Shown: piece by piece, positions 1 through 7,967 of the stretch
Layout of the letters: the number at the start of each line of letters is the position of its first letter
Numbering within the stretch: position 1 is the first letter of the stretch
NCBI RefSeq assembly: GCF_015207525.1
Contig: NZ_JADEWR010000018.1
Span: 1 to 40,647 of the forward strand
Direction of reading: 5' to 3'
Length of the DNA stretch: 40,647 bases
Source of the DNA: Nodosilinea sp. LEGE 06152
Lineage (GTDB): Bacteria; Cyanobacteriota; Cyanobacteriia; Phormidesmidales; Phormidesmidaceae
Position numbers and translations under genes: made by a program
The notes under the pieces: generated by a model
Databases searched by the model: none
Told to the model about the DNA's origin: nothing
What the model saw: only the letters and a program-made list of their open reading frames with translations

Positions 1-2
1 CT

Positions 3-125
3 GTTGTGCTGGAAGTTGCCCTGGCAGATGTGGTAGTTTCCCTGTTATTGGCCGACATCGAGCGAAAACGCCCCTTGTTACTACAGCAGGGGATTGACGT
101 TCAGATTACCAGGTGCAAGATCTGA
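3..125 (+). CDS. C-terminal fragment of an unknown protein (5' end outside window)
   Basis: An open frame enters from the window edge and ends at TGA 123-125, giving about 40 residues that close with QGIDVQITRCKI. The composition (hydrophobic VVLEVALADVVV, then a charged ERKR turn) looks like a real protein terminus rather than a chance frame, but it is too short to assign to a family. It lies 18 bases upstream of the formamidase-like gene on the same strand, so the two could be co-transcribed. No function is proposed. Confidence 0.5.
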   Translation, partial: VVLEVALADVVVSLLLADIERKRPLLLQQGIDVQITRCKI

Positions 126-143
126 GTATGGTCAGTTAAGTCT

Positions 144-1298
144 ATGAAATTGTTTAAGCGAATCAAGCGGCAGCCGTTCCTGAGATCGTCAAAGCGGCTG
201 CTACAGCTCGTCAGTGGAGTTGGAGTTTGCCTGCTGGTGGCGACGGCCTGGTCGTCGTGGTTTGCCCCGGCTACGGCCCAGGTTACAACCTACGAAGTCA
301 AGTCAGTACCCGGCAATGTGATCTGGGGTGAGCTGTTTAAGCCCGACAGCGCGCCAATTTTGACGGTTAAGTCGGGCGATCGCATCCGCATGGAGACCGT
401 CTCCCACGAAGGCATTTTGGCCGACCAGGGCGACACCGTAGAGTTTTTGACCGGCGGCGGCATCAAGGCAGACGAGATTCTGCCCGACCAGCTCACCATC
501 AAGGGCACCGTACCCAAATCTGGCCCTGGCCCCCACGTAATTACCGGGCCTATCTACGTCGAAGGGGCAGAACCGGGCGACGTACTGGAGATCAAAACCA
601 TCGACATCGAGTACCGGGCACCCTACGGCGTGATCTCAAACCGCCACGGTCGCGGTGCCCTACCAGGCGAATACCCCGAAAACGAAGCGCCGATCTACAC
701 CAAAATCATTCCCATCGACGCTGAGCGAGAAATTGGTATCTTTAAGCCCTCCAATGGGCTACCCGATCTCGAAATTCCCCTCAAACCGTTTATGGGTCTG
801 ATGGGCGTGGTGCCTGCGGCGGTAGAAGACGCGGCCAACTCGGTACCGCCGGGGCTGTACGGCGGCAACGTAGACATTAAGCACCTGGGCCGGGGCAGCA
901 GTCTGTACCTACCGGTGCAGGTGCCCGGAGCGCTGTTTTACTCCGGCGACCCGCACTGCGCCCAAGGCAATGGCGAAGTGGCGTTGACCGCGATCGAATG
1001 CTCACTGCTGCCCACCTTCGAACTGGTGTTGCACAAAGACATGGAGCTACCCGCACCCATGGGTGAAACCGCCGATGCCTGGATTGCCGTTGGTCTCGAT
1101 GTTGACCTCAACGAAGCGATGAAGAAGTCGGTGCGCGAATACCTGCGAATTATGAACGACAAGTACGGCCTGACTAAGGCCGACGCGCTGCTCTACGGCA
1201 GTGCCGATATTGACTTCGAAGTGTCTCAGGTGGTGGATATTGTCAAAGGCATCCACGGGGTAATTCCCAAAGATCGCTTCACGGCTCTGGAGAAGTAG
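144..1298 (+). CDS. Acetamidase/formamidase family protein, exported
   Basis: This 384-residue protein matches the acetamidase/formamidase (FmdA/AmdA) family, whose members hydrolyse short amides to ammonia and the acid. Family features seen are the glycine-rich block around GPGPHVITGPIYVEGAEPGD, the SNRHGRGALPGE segment, and the strongly conserved SGDPHCAQGNGEV motif followed by an acidic ECS. Unlike the usual cytoplasmic enzymes it begins with a basic segment and a hydrophobic stretch (about residues 20-42) ending in ATAQ, which reads as a signal peptide with an ATA|Q cleavage site. The mature enzyme is therefore predicted to be periplasmic; this is an inference. It is convergent with ctaE. 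Its stop codon lies inside a palindromic repeat. The substrate cannot be told from sequence. Confidence 0.85.
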   Translation: MKLFKRIKRQPFLRSSKRLLQLVSGVGVCLLVATAWSSWFAPATAQVTTYEVKSVPGNVIWGELFKPDSAPILTVKSGDRIRMETVSHEGILADQGDTVEFLTGGGIKADEILPDQLTIKGTVPKSGPGPHVITGPIYVEGAEPGDVLEIKTIDIEYRAPYGVISNRHGRGALPGEYPENEAPIYTKIIPIDAEREIGIFKPSNGLPDLEIPLKPFMGLMGVVPAAVEDAANSVPPGLYGGNVDIKHLGRGSSLYLPVQVPGALFYSGDPHCAQGNGEVALTAIECSLLPTFELVLHKDMELPAPMGETADAWIAVGLDVDLNEAMKKSVREYLRIMNDKYGLTKADALLYGSADIDFEVSQVVDIVKGIHGVIPKDRFTALEK

Positions 1299-1322
1299 GG
1301 ACGTAGCATGCTACGCCCCTAC
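1295..1322. repeat. Dispersed palindromic repeat overlapping a stop codon
   Basis: The core GTAGCATGCTAC (1303-1314) is a perfect palindrome, and the flanks GTAGGG (1295-1300) and CCCCTAC (1316-1322) extend the pairing. Hairpins of this GTAGGG(G)CGTAGCATGC type are, from general knowledge, recurrent small palindromic elements in cyanobacterial genomes. The element contains the TAG stop (1296-1298) of the upstream gene. Confidence 0.6.
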
Positions 1323-1393
1323 AGGATTCCTGATCACGAACTGGGGTTTACCAAATCGGATTGCGTATAAAGCAAGCAACCCCTGGATTAGAA

Positions 1394-1436
1394 AAGAACC
1401 CCAGATTCTCTAAGCATCTGGGGTTCTTCAGTTTTT
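1394..1436. terminator. Bidirectional intrinsic terminator between the formamidase-like gene and ctaE
   Basis: A perfect 13-bp stem, AAGAACCCCAGAT (1394-1406) with ATCTGGGGTTCTT (1416-1428), encloses a 9-base loop. CAGTTTTT follows on the plus strand, and the minus strand reads TTTTC after the stem. It sits between convergent genes and can serve both. Confidence 0.88.
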
Positions 1437-1443
1437 AACGCGT

Positions 1444-2061
1444 CTAATTAAGCAGCGTCAGCAGGTAAATCAGGGTAAATAGCACAATCCACACTACGTC
1501 CACAAAGTGCCAGTAGATCTCGGCCATTTCCGGGCCGGTGTGGGTGATGTCGCTGTAGTGGTTGGCGCGGCGCGATCGCCACAGCACCCCCAAAATCAGC
1601 AACAGCCCAATAAACACGTGCGCCCCGTGGAAGCCCGTCGTCAGATAAAAGCAGTTGCTAAACAGGTTTGTTTTCAAACCGTAGCCCAGGTTCATATACT
1701 CATACACCTGACCAGCCAAAAACACTGCGCCCATAGCGGCGGTGATGCCAAACCACTTGCGCATGCCCGCCAGGTCGTTTTTCTTAATCGCCTTGGTGCC
1801 CAGGTTAATTACCCAGCTGCTCGACACCAGAATCAGGGTGTTCACCGCCGGTAGCAGCAGTTCCACCTCGGTCTCTTCGGGCGGCCACTGCACATGGCTG
1901 CCGCGAAAGACCAAAAATACGGCAAAAAAGCCCGCGAACATCAAAAATTCTGAGGCCAAAAAGGTAATCAGGCCAAGCACCCGCAAATCCTGGTGCTCTT
2001 CGTGGGCCGCCACCTCATGGCCGTTAGCCACGGCAGCATTCGAGTCAATTGAGCCTTGCAT
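1444..2061 (-). CDS. ctaE: Cytochrome c oxidase subunit III
   Basis: The 205-residue protein is the heme-copper oxidase subunit III. It has five hydrophobic spans and the family signatures FLASEFLMFAGFFAVFLVF, TTGFHGAHVFIGLLL and YWHFVDVVWIVLF near the C terminus. Subunit III binds no metal but stabilises proton uptake in the complex. At about 205 residues it is the short five-helix form common in bacteria. It is the last gene of the ctaC-ctaD-ctaE operon, starting 103 bases after ctaD ends, and is followed by a strong terminator. No clear Shine-Dalgarno sequence precedes the ATG. The complex is expected to function in terminal respiration, in thylakoid and/or cytoplasmic membrane. Confidence 0.95.
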   Translation of the reverse strand: MQGSIDSNAAVANGHEVAAHEEHQDLRVLGLITFLASEFLMFAGFFAVFLVFRGSHVQWPPEETEVELLLPAVNTLILVSSSWVINLGTKAIKKNDLAGMRKWFGITAAMGAVFLAGQVYEYMNLGYGLKTNLFSNCFYLTTGFHGAHVFIGLLLILGVLWRSRRANHYSDITHTGPEMAEIYWHFVDVVWIVLFTLIYLLTLLN

Positions 2062-2164
2062 AGGGTCTTGGGGGGTAAAGGGTAGAGAGGGGTGAGTGGA
2101 GAAGGTGAGAAGATCAGAGCGAGGGGATCACCGAGAGTATATTGCTCCCGGTGAATCCGCCGTA

Positions 2165-3841
2165 TCACACCCGCGTTGCCTCAGTGGGTTCTCCCGCCGG
2201 GCCGACCTGATCGGCTTTATCCATGCCGTACTCGTAGGGGCCGTGGGTCAACACCGGCAGCACCTCCCAGTTTTCGATGATGGGTGGCGAATCGGTCGTC
2301 CACTCCATGGTCAAGGCATTCCAGGGGTTGGGGCCAGCCTTAGCGCCCGCCATCCAGCTCCAAATCACGTTGATGTAGAACGGAATTACCGACACCGCCA
2401 AAATGTAGGCACCGACTGTAACGAGCTGGTTTAGGTGGGCAAACTGCGGGTCATACATGGCCACCCGGCGGGGCATCCCCTGCATACCAAGATTGTGCAT
2501 GGGGGTGAAGGTGAGAATGGTGCCAATAAAGGTCAGCACAAAATGCACCTTGCCCAGGCCCTCGTTGAGCATGCGCCCGGTAATTTTAGGGAACCAGTGG
2601 TACACCCCTGAGTAAATGCCAAACACCGACCCGCCAAACAGCACGTAGTGGAAGTGGCCTACTACGTAGTAGGTATCGTGCACGTGGATGTCGAAGGGCG
2701 CAGCCCCCAGGGTAACGCCGCTGAGACCGCCAAATACAAACATCGACAGCAGCCCCACCGCAAACAGCATGGCGGTGGTATAGCGAATTTTGCCGCCCCA
2801 CAGCGTCGCCACCCAGCTAAAGATCTTGACCCCCGTGGGCACGGCCACAATCAGCGTTGAAATGGTGAAGAAAATTCGCATCCAGGGAGCGGTGCCGCTG
2901 GTAAACATATGGTGCACCCACACGAACAGGCCCACCAGACAGATGGTTAGCGACGAGTAGGCGATCGCCTTGTAGCCAAAAATTGGCTTGCGGGCGTGTA
3001 CGGGTATCACCTCCGACATAATGCCGAAAATCGGCAAAATCATCAGATACACAGCCGGGTGCGAGTAAAACCAGAACAGGTGCTGGTAAACCACCACGTT
3101 ACCGCCCGCGTCGGGCTTAAAGAACGAGGTGCCAAAGTTTATGTCAAAGGTCAGCAGAATCAGCGCCGCCGCCAGCACCGGCGTCGCAAACAGGGCCAGA
3201 ATCGACGTTGCCACCATGGCCCAGCAAAACAGCGGCATCTGATCCCAGGCCATGCTGGGCACCCGCATCTTCCAGATGGTGACCAAAAAGTTCACCGATC
3301 CCAGAATGGAGGAAGTACCCACCATAATCAGGGCTACGCACCACAGAGTCTGGGGCAGGTTGGCGGTAATTTCGCTCAGGGGCGGGTACGAAGTCCAGCC
3401 CGACTGGGCACCACCGCCCAGGAAAAAGCTGGCGGCCAGTACCGCACCCGCAGGTGGGTTAAGCCAAAAAGCCAGGGCATTGAGCTTAGGGAAAGCCATG
3501 TCCCGCGCCCCAATCATCAGCGGAATCAGAAAGTTGCCAAACCCCCCAATCGCCGCTGGCACAATCCATAGAAAGATCATGATTGTGCCGTGGTTGGTCA
3601 AAAAGGCGTTGTACAGCTCGGGACTGAGAAAGTCAGAGTCGGGGGTAGCTAGCTCGGTGCGCATCAGCACCGCCATAAAGCCCCCCACCAAATAGAACAA
3701 AAACGACGTTACCAGGTACTGAATACCGATGACCTTGTGGTCAACGTTGAAGGTGAAGTAGTCGTACCATTTCCACTTGTCAGGGTGGCCGTGGCCGCCT
3801 TGAGCCTCAGTGGGTTTGATGGAAACTTCTGCTTGAGCCAT
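2165..3841 (-). CDS. ctaD: Cytochrome c oxidase subunit I (type A2 heme-copper oxidase)
   Basis: The 558-residue catalytic subunit carries every metal ligand. His84 (TNHGT) and His398 bind the low-spin heme. His396 (GHFHYV) binds the high-spin heme. CuB is held by His261, His310 and His311, and Tyr265 is in the HPAVY position of the His-Tyr crosslink. The helix VI motif is FYSHPAVY: the Glu of A1-type enzymes (HPEVY) is absent and Tyr-Ser (YS) precedes the His. That is the published hallmark of A2-type oxidases. About twelve membrane spans are present. The gene lies between ctaC and ctaE. It reduces oxygen to water with electrons arriving through CuA of subunit II and pumps protons. Confidence 0.97.
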   Translation of the reverse strand: MAQAEVSIKPTEAQGGHGHPDKWKWYDYFTFNVDHKVIGIQYLVTSFLFYLVGGFMAVLMRTELATPDSDFLSPELYNAFLTNHGTIMIFLWIVPAAIGGFGNFLIPLMIGARDMAFPKLNALAFWLNPPAGAVLAASFFLGGGAQSGWTSYPPLSEITANLPQTLWCVALIMVGTSSILGSVNFLVTIWKMRVPSMAWDQMPLFCWAMVATSILALFATPVLAAALILLTFDINFGTSFFKPDAGGNVVVYQHLFWFYSHPAVYLMILPIFGIMSEVIPVHARKPIFGYKAIAYSSLTICLVGLFVWVHHMFTSGTAPWMRIFFTISTLIVAVPTGVKIFSWVATLWGGKIRYTTAMLFAVGLLSMFVFGGLSGVTLGAAPFDIHVHDTYYVVGHFHYVLFGGSVFGIYSGVYHWFPKITGRMLNEGLGKVHFVLTFIGTILTFTPMHNLGMQGMPRRVAMYDPQFAHLNQLVTVGAYILAVSVIPFYINVIWSWMAGAKAGPNPWNALTMEWTTDSPPIIENWEVLPVLTHGPYEYGMDKADQVGPAGEPTEATRV

Positions 3842-3934
3842 AAATTGGGTTTTGCTAAAGGGCTATAAAACTGTGGCGAACCCAGAGGGAATTGGTCGAA
3901 GGGACAATAGCCAGAACGGCTAGCCAAAGCGGAG

Positions 3935-4990
3935 TTAGGGGTTTTGAGCAGCCCCGTGGTCCATCTGAGTGTGGTCCATCTGGGCAATTTGTACCGGGGA
4001 TTGAGCCAAATCTGGAGCGATGGCCGTAGGCCGGTCTTTGACCATTGCGGCCAGATACTCGGCATCAGAAGGGTTCTCCAGAGGCTGAGCCACCGTTGTC
4101 GTCGACGTCGCCTCGGCCACCCGACTGGCCACCCAATCGGCATAGTCTTCGGGGGAGTGCACAATCACCTGGGTCCGCATGGCACCGTGGTAAGACCCAC
4201 ACAGTTCGGCACAGACTACCGGATAGGTGCCCTCGCGAGTTGCTACAAAGCGTAGTTCACCGGGTTCACCGGGTAGGGCGTCCTGCTTGAGGCGAAACTG
4301 CGGCACCCAAAAGGAGTGGATTACGTCCTGGGCCTCGATCTTGAGCTGCACGTCTTTGCCCACGGGAATGTGCAGTTCTCCATCGGTGATGCCAGTATCG
4401 GGGTATCGAAAAATCCAGGCGAACTGCATGCCGGTGACATTTACCGTCACATCGGGCTGGTTGGGCTGCAGCAGCGGGCTGGCTCCAAAGCCGTATACCT
4501 GACTTTTGGAGTAGACATCGGCGTCGGCATTCTCACCTGGACCCATTTGAGCCAACAGCGGAGCCACATCGATCACCGACTGCTGCGGGGCCATAGCTAC
4601 CATCGCGCCGTGGCCGTGGTGCCCACCAGGCGAAAAGCCGCCCATTTCTTGAAACACCACCACGCTGTACAGCCCCAAGCCCACGACAATAATGCTGGGA
4701 ATAGCGGTCCAGAAGGCTTCTAGGGGTAGGTTGCCCTCGATCGGTGGGCCGTCGGTGTCGTCCCCCTTGCGGCGGCGAAAGCGAATCATTGAGTAAACGA
4801 TCGCCCCCTGTACCACAATAAACAGGGCAGTACCGATAGTGACCATCACGCCAAATAGGTCGTCTACCAGGGGTGCCTGTTCTGAGGCCTGCACCGGCAG
4901 CAGATTGTGATTTTGCCCCACCCATAGACTTATCAGGGTGACTGCGATACCGAGAACCAGCGTCCAAAAGGGGGCGGGAATTTGTTTCAT
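3935..4990 (-). CDS. ctaC: Cytochrome c oxidase subunit II (CuA)
   Basis: This 351-residue subunit accepts electrons from cytochrome c6 or plastocyanin. It has an N-terminal hydrophobic segment (about 8-25), two further spans (about 44-68 and 93-115), and a periplasmic or lumenal cupredoxin domain. The CuA ligands are all present: His225, Cys260, Glu262 (backbone), Cys264, His268 and Met271. The electron-entry Trp lies in FAWIFRYP (Trp192). Two oddities are a His-rich insert after the third span (GGHHGHGAM, 122-130) and a Met/His tail (MDHTQMDHG, 338-346), both possible copper-binding segments. It is first in the operon. AGGAGAG (4996-5002) is a good ribosome site six bases before the ATG. 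Confidence 0.96.
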   Translation of the reverse strand: MKQIPAPFWTLVLGIAVTLISLWVGQNHNLLPVQASEQAPLVDDLFGVMVTIGTALFIVVQGAIVYSMIRFRRRKGDDTDGPPIEGNLPLEAFWTAIPSIIVVGLGLYSVVVFQEMGGFSPGGHHGHGAMVAMAPQQSVIDVAPLLAQMGPGENADADVYSKSQVYGFGASPLLQPNQPDVTVNVTGMQFAWIFRYPDTGITDGELHIPVGKDVQLKIEAQDVIHSFWVPQFRLKQDALPGEPGELRFVATREGTYPVVCAELCGSYHGAMRTQVIVHSPEDYADWVASRVAEATSTTTVAQPLENPSDAEYLAAMVKDRPTAIAPDLAQSPVQIAQMDHTQMDHGAAQNP

Positions 4991-5192
4991 GGCTACTCTC
5001 CTGCGGAGATGTTGCGAAAGATGCAGAACCTATTCAATGTTGAGGACATGCACCTAGAACTTGCGAATTAACTGTCAGGGCCAAAAAATCATCAGCCATG
5101 TCTCTCTGCATGCTAAAGGGCAGACCTGGCCGGGCTTGAGAAACTTTTGATTTGCTTCAACTCTGTTAGCCATCCACAGCTTTTTCACAAAG

Positions 5193-5219
5193 TTTTGTAA
5201 CCTGGTTTTTGTAACCTGG
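5193..5219 (-). promoter_or_regulatory. Two direct repeats with HLR1/RpaB-like half-sites
   Basis: The 13-base unit TTTTGTAACCTGG occurs at 5193-5205 and again at 5207-5219. On the minus strand each copy reads CCAGGTTACAAAA. Each copy contains GTTACAAA, which fits the KTTACAWW half-site of the HLR1 element bound by the response regulator RpaB. The period is 14 bases, not the canonical 10. The pair is about 200-230 bases upstream of ctaC. RpaB binding is an inference. Confidence 0.45.
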
Positions 5220-5222
5220 CAA

Positions 5223-5250
5223 GTTATCAAGAAATCAGGACTTTGATAAC
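5223..5250. promoter_or_regulatory. Inverted repeat GTTATCAA-N12-TTGATAAC, probable operator
   Basis: Perfect 8-bp arms at 5223-5230 and 5243-5250 are separated by 12 bases, so the arm centres lie 20 bases apart (about two helical turns). That geometry suits a dimeric regulator better than a terminator, and no T-tract follows. It lies right beside the direct repeats. The regulator is unknown. Confidence 0.45.
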
Positions 5251-5584
5251 AAATCAATCGTTTTTGCGGCCGTAGGCTGGATCCTGCCAAAATTAAAGGA
5301 TATTGACCGTCAAGCTGCTATCTGGTGGTTGATTTTTTCTAACCCCTGTCTAGTTTAGACATTTCAGTTCAGAGGTGGCAGCTCGCAGGCGGTCTAGCTC
5401 CAGAAACCATTGGCTAAATTTGCTGCCTAGGGAGCATCGGCAAGCCGTGAGCACCACCGGGTATAGAGTTACTTTTTCTTGCGAGCTGGGGTGGGCACTG
5501 GGGGGTGGGCATGCTAAGCAAAATACTTGGTCGGTAGAACTAGTTGCCGCTGAGGAGTTTTCGTACCCTGGGAGAAACTGCACC

Positions 5585-5860
5585 ATGGAATTTTCGATGG
5601 CCCCGAGCCAGCCCGACGTTCGCAAAGAAGCCCTCGTGGCGCTGACGGCCCAGTTTGTCAGACAAGGGCATCCGCCTGCCTACGCCCAGCACATGGCTAC
5701 CGCCTCCATCTTTCAAGCCGACCTCGAGCTGCGCAATGCCCAGTTTAGCCGCCTGGTTGCCTGGCTGAAAGAGTCCCATGCCGATATCTATCCTGAGGCG
5801 ATCGCAATTGCAGAGTCGGTGCGGCAGGAGTTTGAGAAGCGCGTTACGGGTCAGTTTTAA
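5585..5860 (+). CDS. Small conserved-looking hypothetical protein
   Basis: It encodes about 91 mostly helical, soluble residues (VRKEALVALTAQFVRQ, FQADLELRNAQFSRLVAWL) with no signal peptide or membrane span. I do not recognise the family. The ATG at 5585 was chosen because GGGAG (5570-5574) is correctly spaced before it. The frame can be extended upstream to 5375, but that part is low-complexity and Arg/Ser-rich. An alternative ATG lies at 5597. It ends 69 bases before the diguanylate cyclase gene, so the two may share a transcript. Confidence 0.6.
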   Translation: MEFSMAPSQPDVRKEALVALTAQFVRQGHPPAYAQHMATASIFQADLELRNAQFSRLVAWLKESHADIYPEAIAIAESVRQEFEKRVTGQF

Positions 5861-5929
5861 GCCCGCTGGTTCAGCTTCGGTTCAGCCTTGCAGTTCAGCC
5901 TCTGCTCTTGCCCTCACGCTCGGTTGTCT

Positions 5930-7681
5930 ATGCCCCCACTTCCCCACCACGTCGCTAACTGGCTGAGCAGCGGCGAAGAATTTTTAGCCCAGGGCAACTA
6001 CGTCCAGGCCTTAGCAGCCTTCGAGCACGCTCTGGGCCTGGCCCAGCACAGCTGCCATCCTAAGGCCCAGGTGTTGGCCCTGCAGCGGCTGGGATACGCG
6101 CATCTGGAGCAGGGGCAACCTTCGCTGTCAGTAGCGTCAATTCAGCAGGCGATCGCCATTGCCCTAGAGCAGCAGAACCTCAACGATCTCTACGAGTGCC
6201 ACCGCCAGCTAGCTCAAACCTACAAATCGATGGGCTTTTTTGAGCTGGCTCTCCAACATCTGGAAGCTGCTGAGGTCCTCCGGGGCAGCCTAGACTGGCC
6301 CAGCACACCCGCTGGTTCAACCGCTATCGATGCAGGCGTTTTAGCGGCAGAGGTTTTTCAGCGCTACCCACGTCTAGGTGAGCAGGGCCGTGATGCCGTG
6401 ACGCTGCTGTTTCAGTCAATTGTGGAGCAGGCCAACGTAGGGGTAGCCATTTTTCAAGACGAGCGGTTGGTCTACGGCAACCCGCGCCTGATGCAGTGGG
6501 TCGGCTACAGTAGCCAAGACCTTGAAACGCTGACGCTTGCCGATTTGGTGGCCCCAGGGCCAGAACTCGACTTAACAACCCTGGGGGCCGTCGCCGCTGG
6601 CCCTGGGGAGGGGCAGCTGTTGAGCAAAACTGGCCACAGCATGGCTGTCGAAATCTATGCTACCGCCGTAGATATCAGCGATCGCCGAGCCCTGGTCACC
6701 TTCCTGCACGACATCACTGCCGCCCAGCGGATGGCCGACCAGCTCAAGGCCTCAGAATCTCGCTACCGCAGCCTAATTGACCACGTACCAATCGGCCTGT
6801 GTCGCTTCAGCGTTGAGGGACAACCCCTCGACGGCAACCCAGCGCTGCTGAGTATCTTTGGCTTCGATGCGATCGCCGATCTTTTGCAGGCTAGCCCCAT
6901 TCAACCCAGCAGCCCGGTGATTGATCAGGCCCAGCCCATGCTCTGGCGCGACTACCTGAGGCAGGCGGGCACCCTAAAGGATTGCGAGCTGAATTTATCG
7001 CGATCGGATGGGCGCAACCTGTGGGTACGGGTGGTGGCCAGGGCGATCGCCGATGCCTCCGGCACCATTCAGTACTACGAAGGAGCGGTCGAAGACATCA
7101 CCGAAATCAAAGCCGCCCAAATCGCCCTACAGGAGTTAGCGATGCGCGATTCACTCACCCACATCTACAACCGCCGCCACTTCATTGAGTTAGCCAGCCA
7201 AGAACTGGCCCGATCGGCCCGCTTCAATCGCCCGGTCACCCTGCTCATGATCGATATCGACCATTTCAAAACTATCAACGACACCTATGGTCACCTGGTC
7301 GGCGATACCGTGCTGCGCGACATTGCCCTGCGGATCAAGACTAACCTGCGCCAGAGCGATATTTTGGCCCGCTACGGCGGCGAAGAATTTATTTTGATGA
7401 TGCCTGAAACCGATCAAACCCAGGCCTTGAGCGGGGCCGAACGGCTGCGACAGATGATTGCTACCACGCCCTTTGACAGCGGCAGCGACCCACTCTCGGT
7501 TACCGCCAGCATAGGGCTGTCGTGCTGGCCCGCCAACCCAGACGCCAATGCGCCGCTGCCCCACATCAATGATCTGATTAGCAAAGCAGACCTGGCTCTC
7601 TACCGCGCCAAGCACTCAGGCCGCAACCAAACCCAAGCCGAAGCCTGGTTCTACAGCGTTAGCCGAAGCACCAAAACGTAG
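5930..7681 (+). CDS. TPR-PAS-PAS-GGDEF diguanylate cyclase
   Basis: The 583-residue signalling protein has TPR-like helical repeats (about 5-115), two PAS sensor domains (about 150-260 and 275-400) and a C-terminal GGDEF domain (about 415-570). The active-site loop is GGEEF (483-487), a functional variant. An RxxD inhibitory site, RQSD (474-477), sits exactly five residues upstream, so product feedback inhibition by c-di-GMP is expected. It should make c-di-GMP from two GTP in response to an unknown signal. No heme or flavin ligand is obvious in the PAS domains, and there is no membrane span, so it is probably cytosolic. A TTG at 5888 would add 14 residues; ATG 5930 is preferred. Confidence 0.92.
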   Translation: MPPLPHHVANWLSSGEEFLAQGNYVQALAAFEHALGLAQHSCHPKAQVLALQRLGYAHLEQGQPSLSVASIQQAIAIALEQQNLNDLYECHRQLAQTYKSMGFFELALQHLEAAEVLRGSLDWPSTPAGSTAIDAGVLAAEVFQRYPRLGEQGRDAVTLLFQSIVEQANVGVAIFQDERLVYGNPRLMQWVGYSSQDLETLTLADLVAPGPELDLTTLGAVAAGPGEGQLLSKTGHSMAVEIYATAVDISDRRALVTFLHDITAAQRMADQLKASESRYRSLIDHVPIGLCRFSVEGQPLDGNPALLSIFGFDAIADLLQASPIQPSSPVIDQAQPMLWRDYLRQAGTLKDCELNLSRSDGRNLWVRVVARAIADASGTIQYYEGAVEDITEIKAAQIALQELAMRDSLTHIYNRRHFIELASQELARSARFNRPVTLLMIDIDHFKTINDTYGHLVGDTVLRDIALRIKTNLRQSDILARYGGEEFILMMPETDQTQALSGAERLRQMIATTPFDSGSDPLSVTASIGLSCWPANPDANAPLPHINDLISKADLALYRAKHSGRNQTQAEAWFYSVSRSTKT

Positions 7682-7905
7682 CATTGGCCAGCCGTAGCAA
7701 GCGTTGCCCAAACTGGGTCGTTTGCTTGCCTGGTACAGCCGTCGCCATAGAGGGAGGGCGTTTTCGGCGTTTTCATCGGCACCTACAGGCGATAGCTATA
7801 CGCCAGTTCGCCGTCCCGGTTTGGGCGACAGGCGGTAGAACTGTCCTCATCGAACTGGCCGGCGCTATGGCGTCTTAGTATTCAGCTAGTCAACGGCATA
7901 AAAAC

Positions 7906-7947
7906 GCCCCTCAGCAGCGGACCATTCTGTGTCCGCTGCTGAGGGGC
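7906..7947 (-). terminator. Intrinsic terminator of the sigma factor gene
   Basis: A perfect 17-bp stem (7906-7922 with 7931-7947) with an 8-base loop lies 21 bases beyond the sigma gene stop. Read on the minus strand it is followed by GTTTTTATG, a U-tract. On the plus strand no T-run follows, so it serves the minus-strand gene. The 224 bases between the cyclase stop and this stem show no gene. Confidence 0.88.
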
Positions 7948-7967
7948 ATAGCGTTAGCCATAGCCCG

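Larger units (their letters stand above)
4991..5584. other. Divergent intergenic region upstream of ctaC
   Basis: About 590 bases without a convincing gene lie between ctaC (minus) and a small gene starting at 5585. It holds the ctaC ribosome site, a pair of direct repeats (5193-5219) and a spaced inverted repeat (5223-5250). An open frame extends the downstream gene back to a GTG at 5375, but the residues encoded before 5585 look non-natural. Confidence 0.6.

Noticed and set aside
2996..3571. 191-codon frame antisense to oxidase subunit I
   Set aside because: His/Arg/Gln-rich shadow of the conserved ctaD reading frame.
5165..5180. Possible DnaA box (CTGTGGATGG on minus strand) near ctaC
   Set aside because: Poor match to TTATCCACA, isolated, no cluster of boxes; not evidence of an origin.
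5375..5584. Upstream extension of the small gene at 5585
   Set aside because: Residues are Arg/Ser-rich and look like translated spacer; ATG 5585 has a well-placed ribosome site.
7684..7878. 64-codon frame after the diguanylate cyclase
   Set aside because: TTG start directly after the previous stop, no family features; more likely untranslated sequence.
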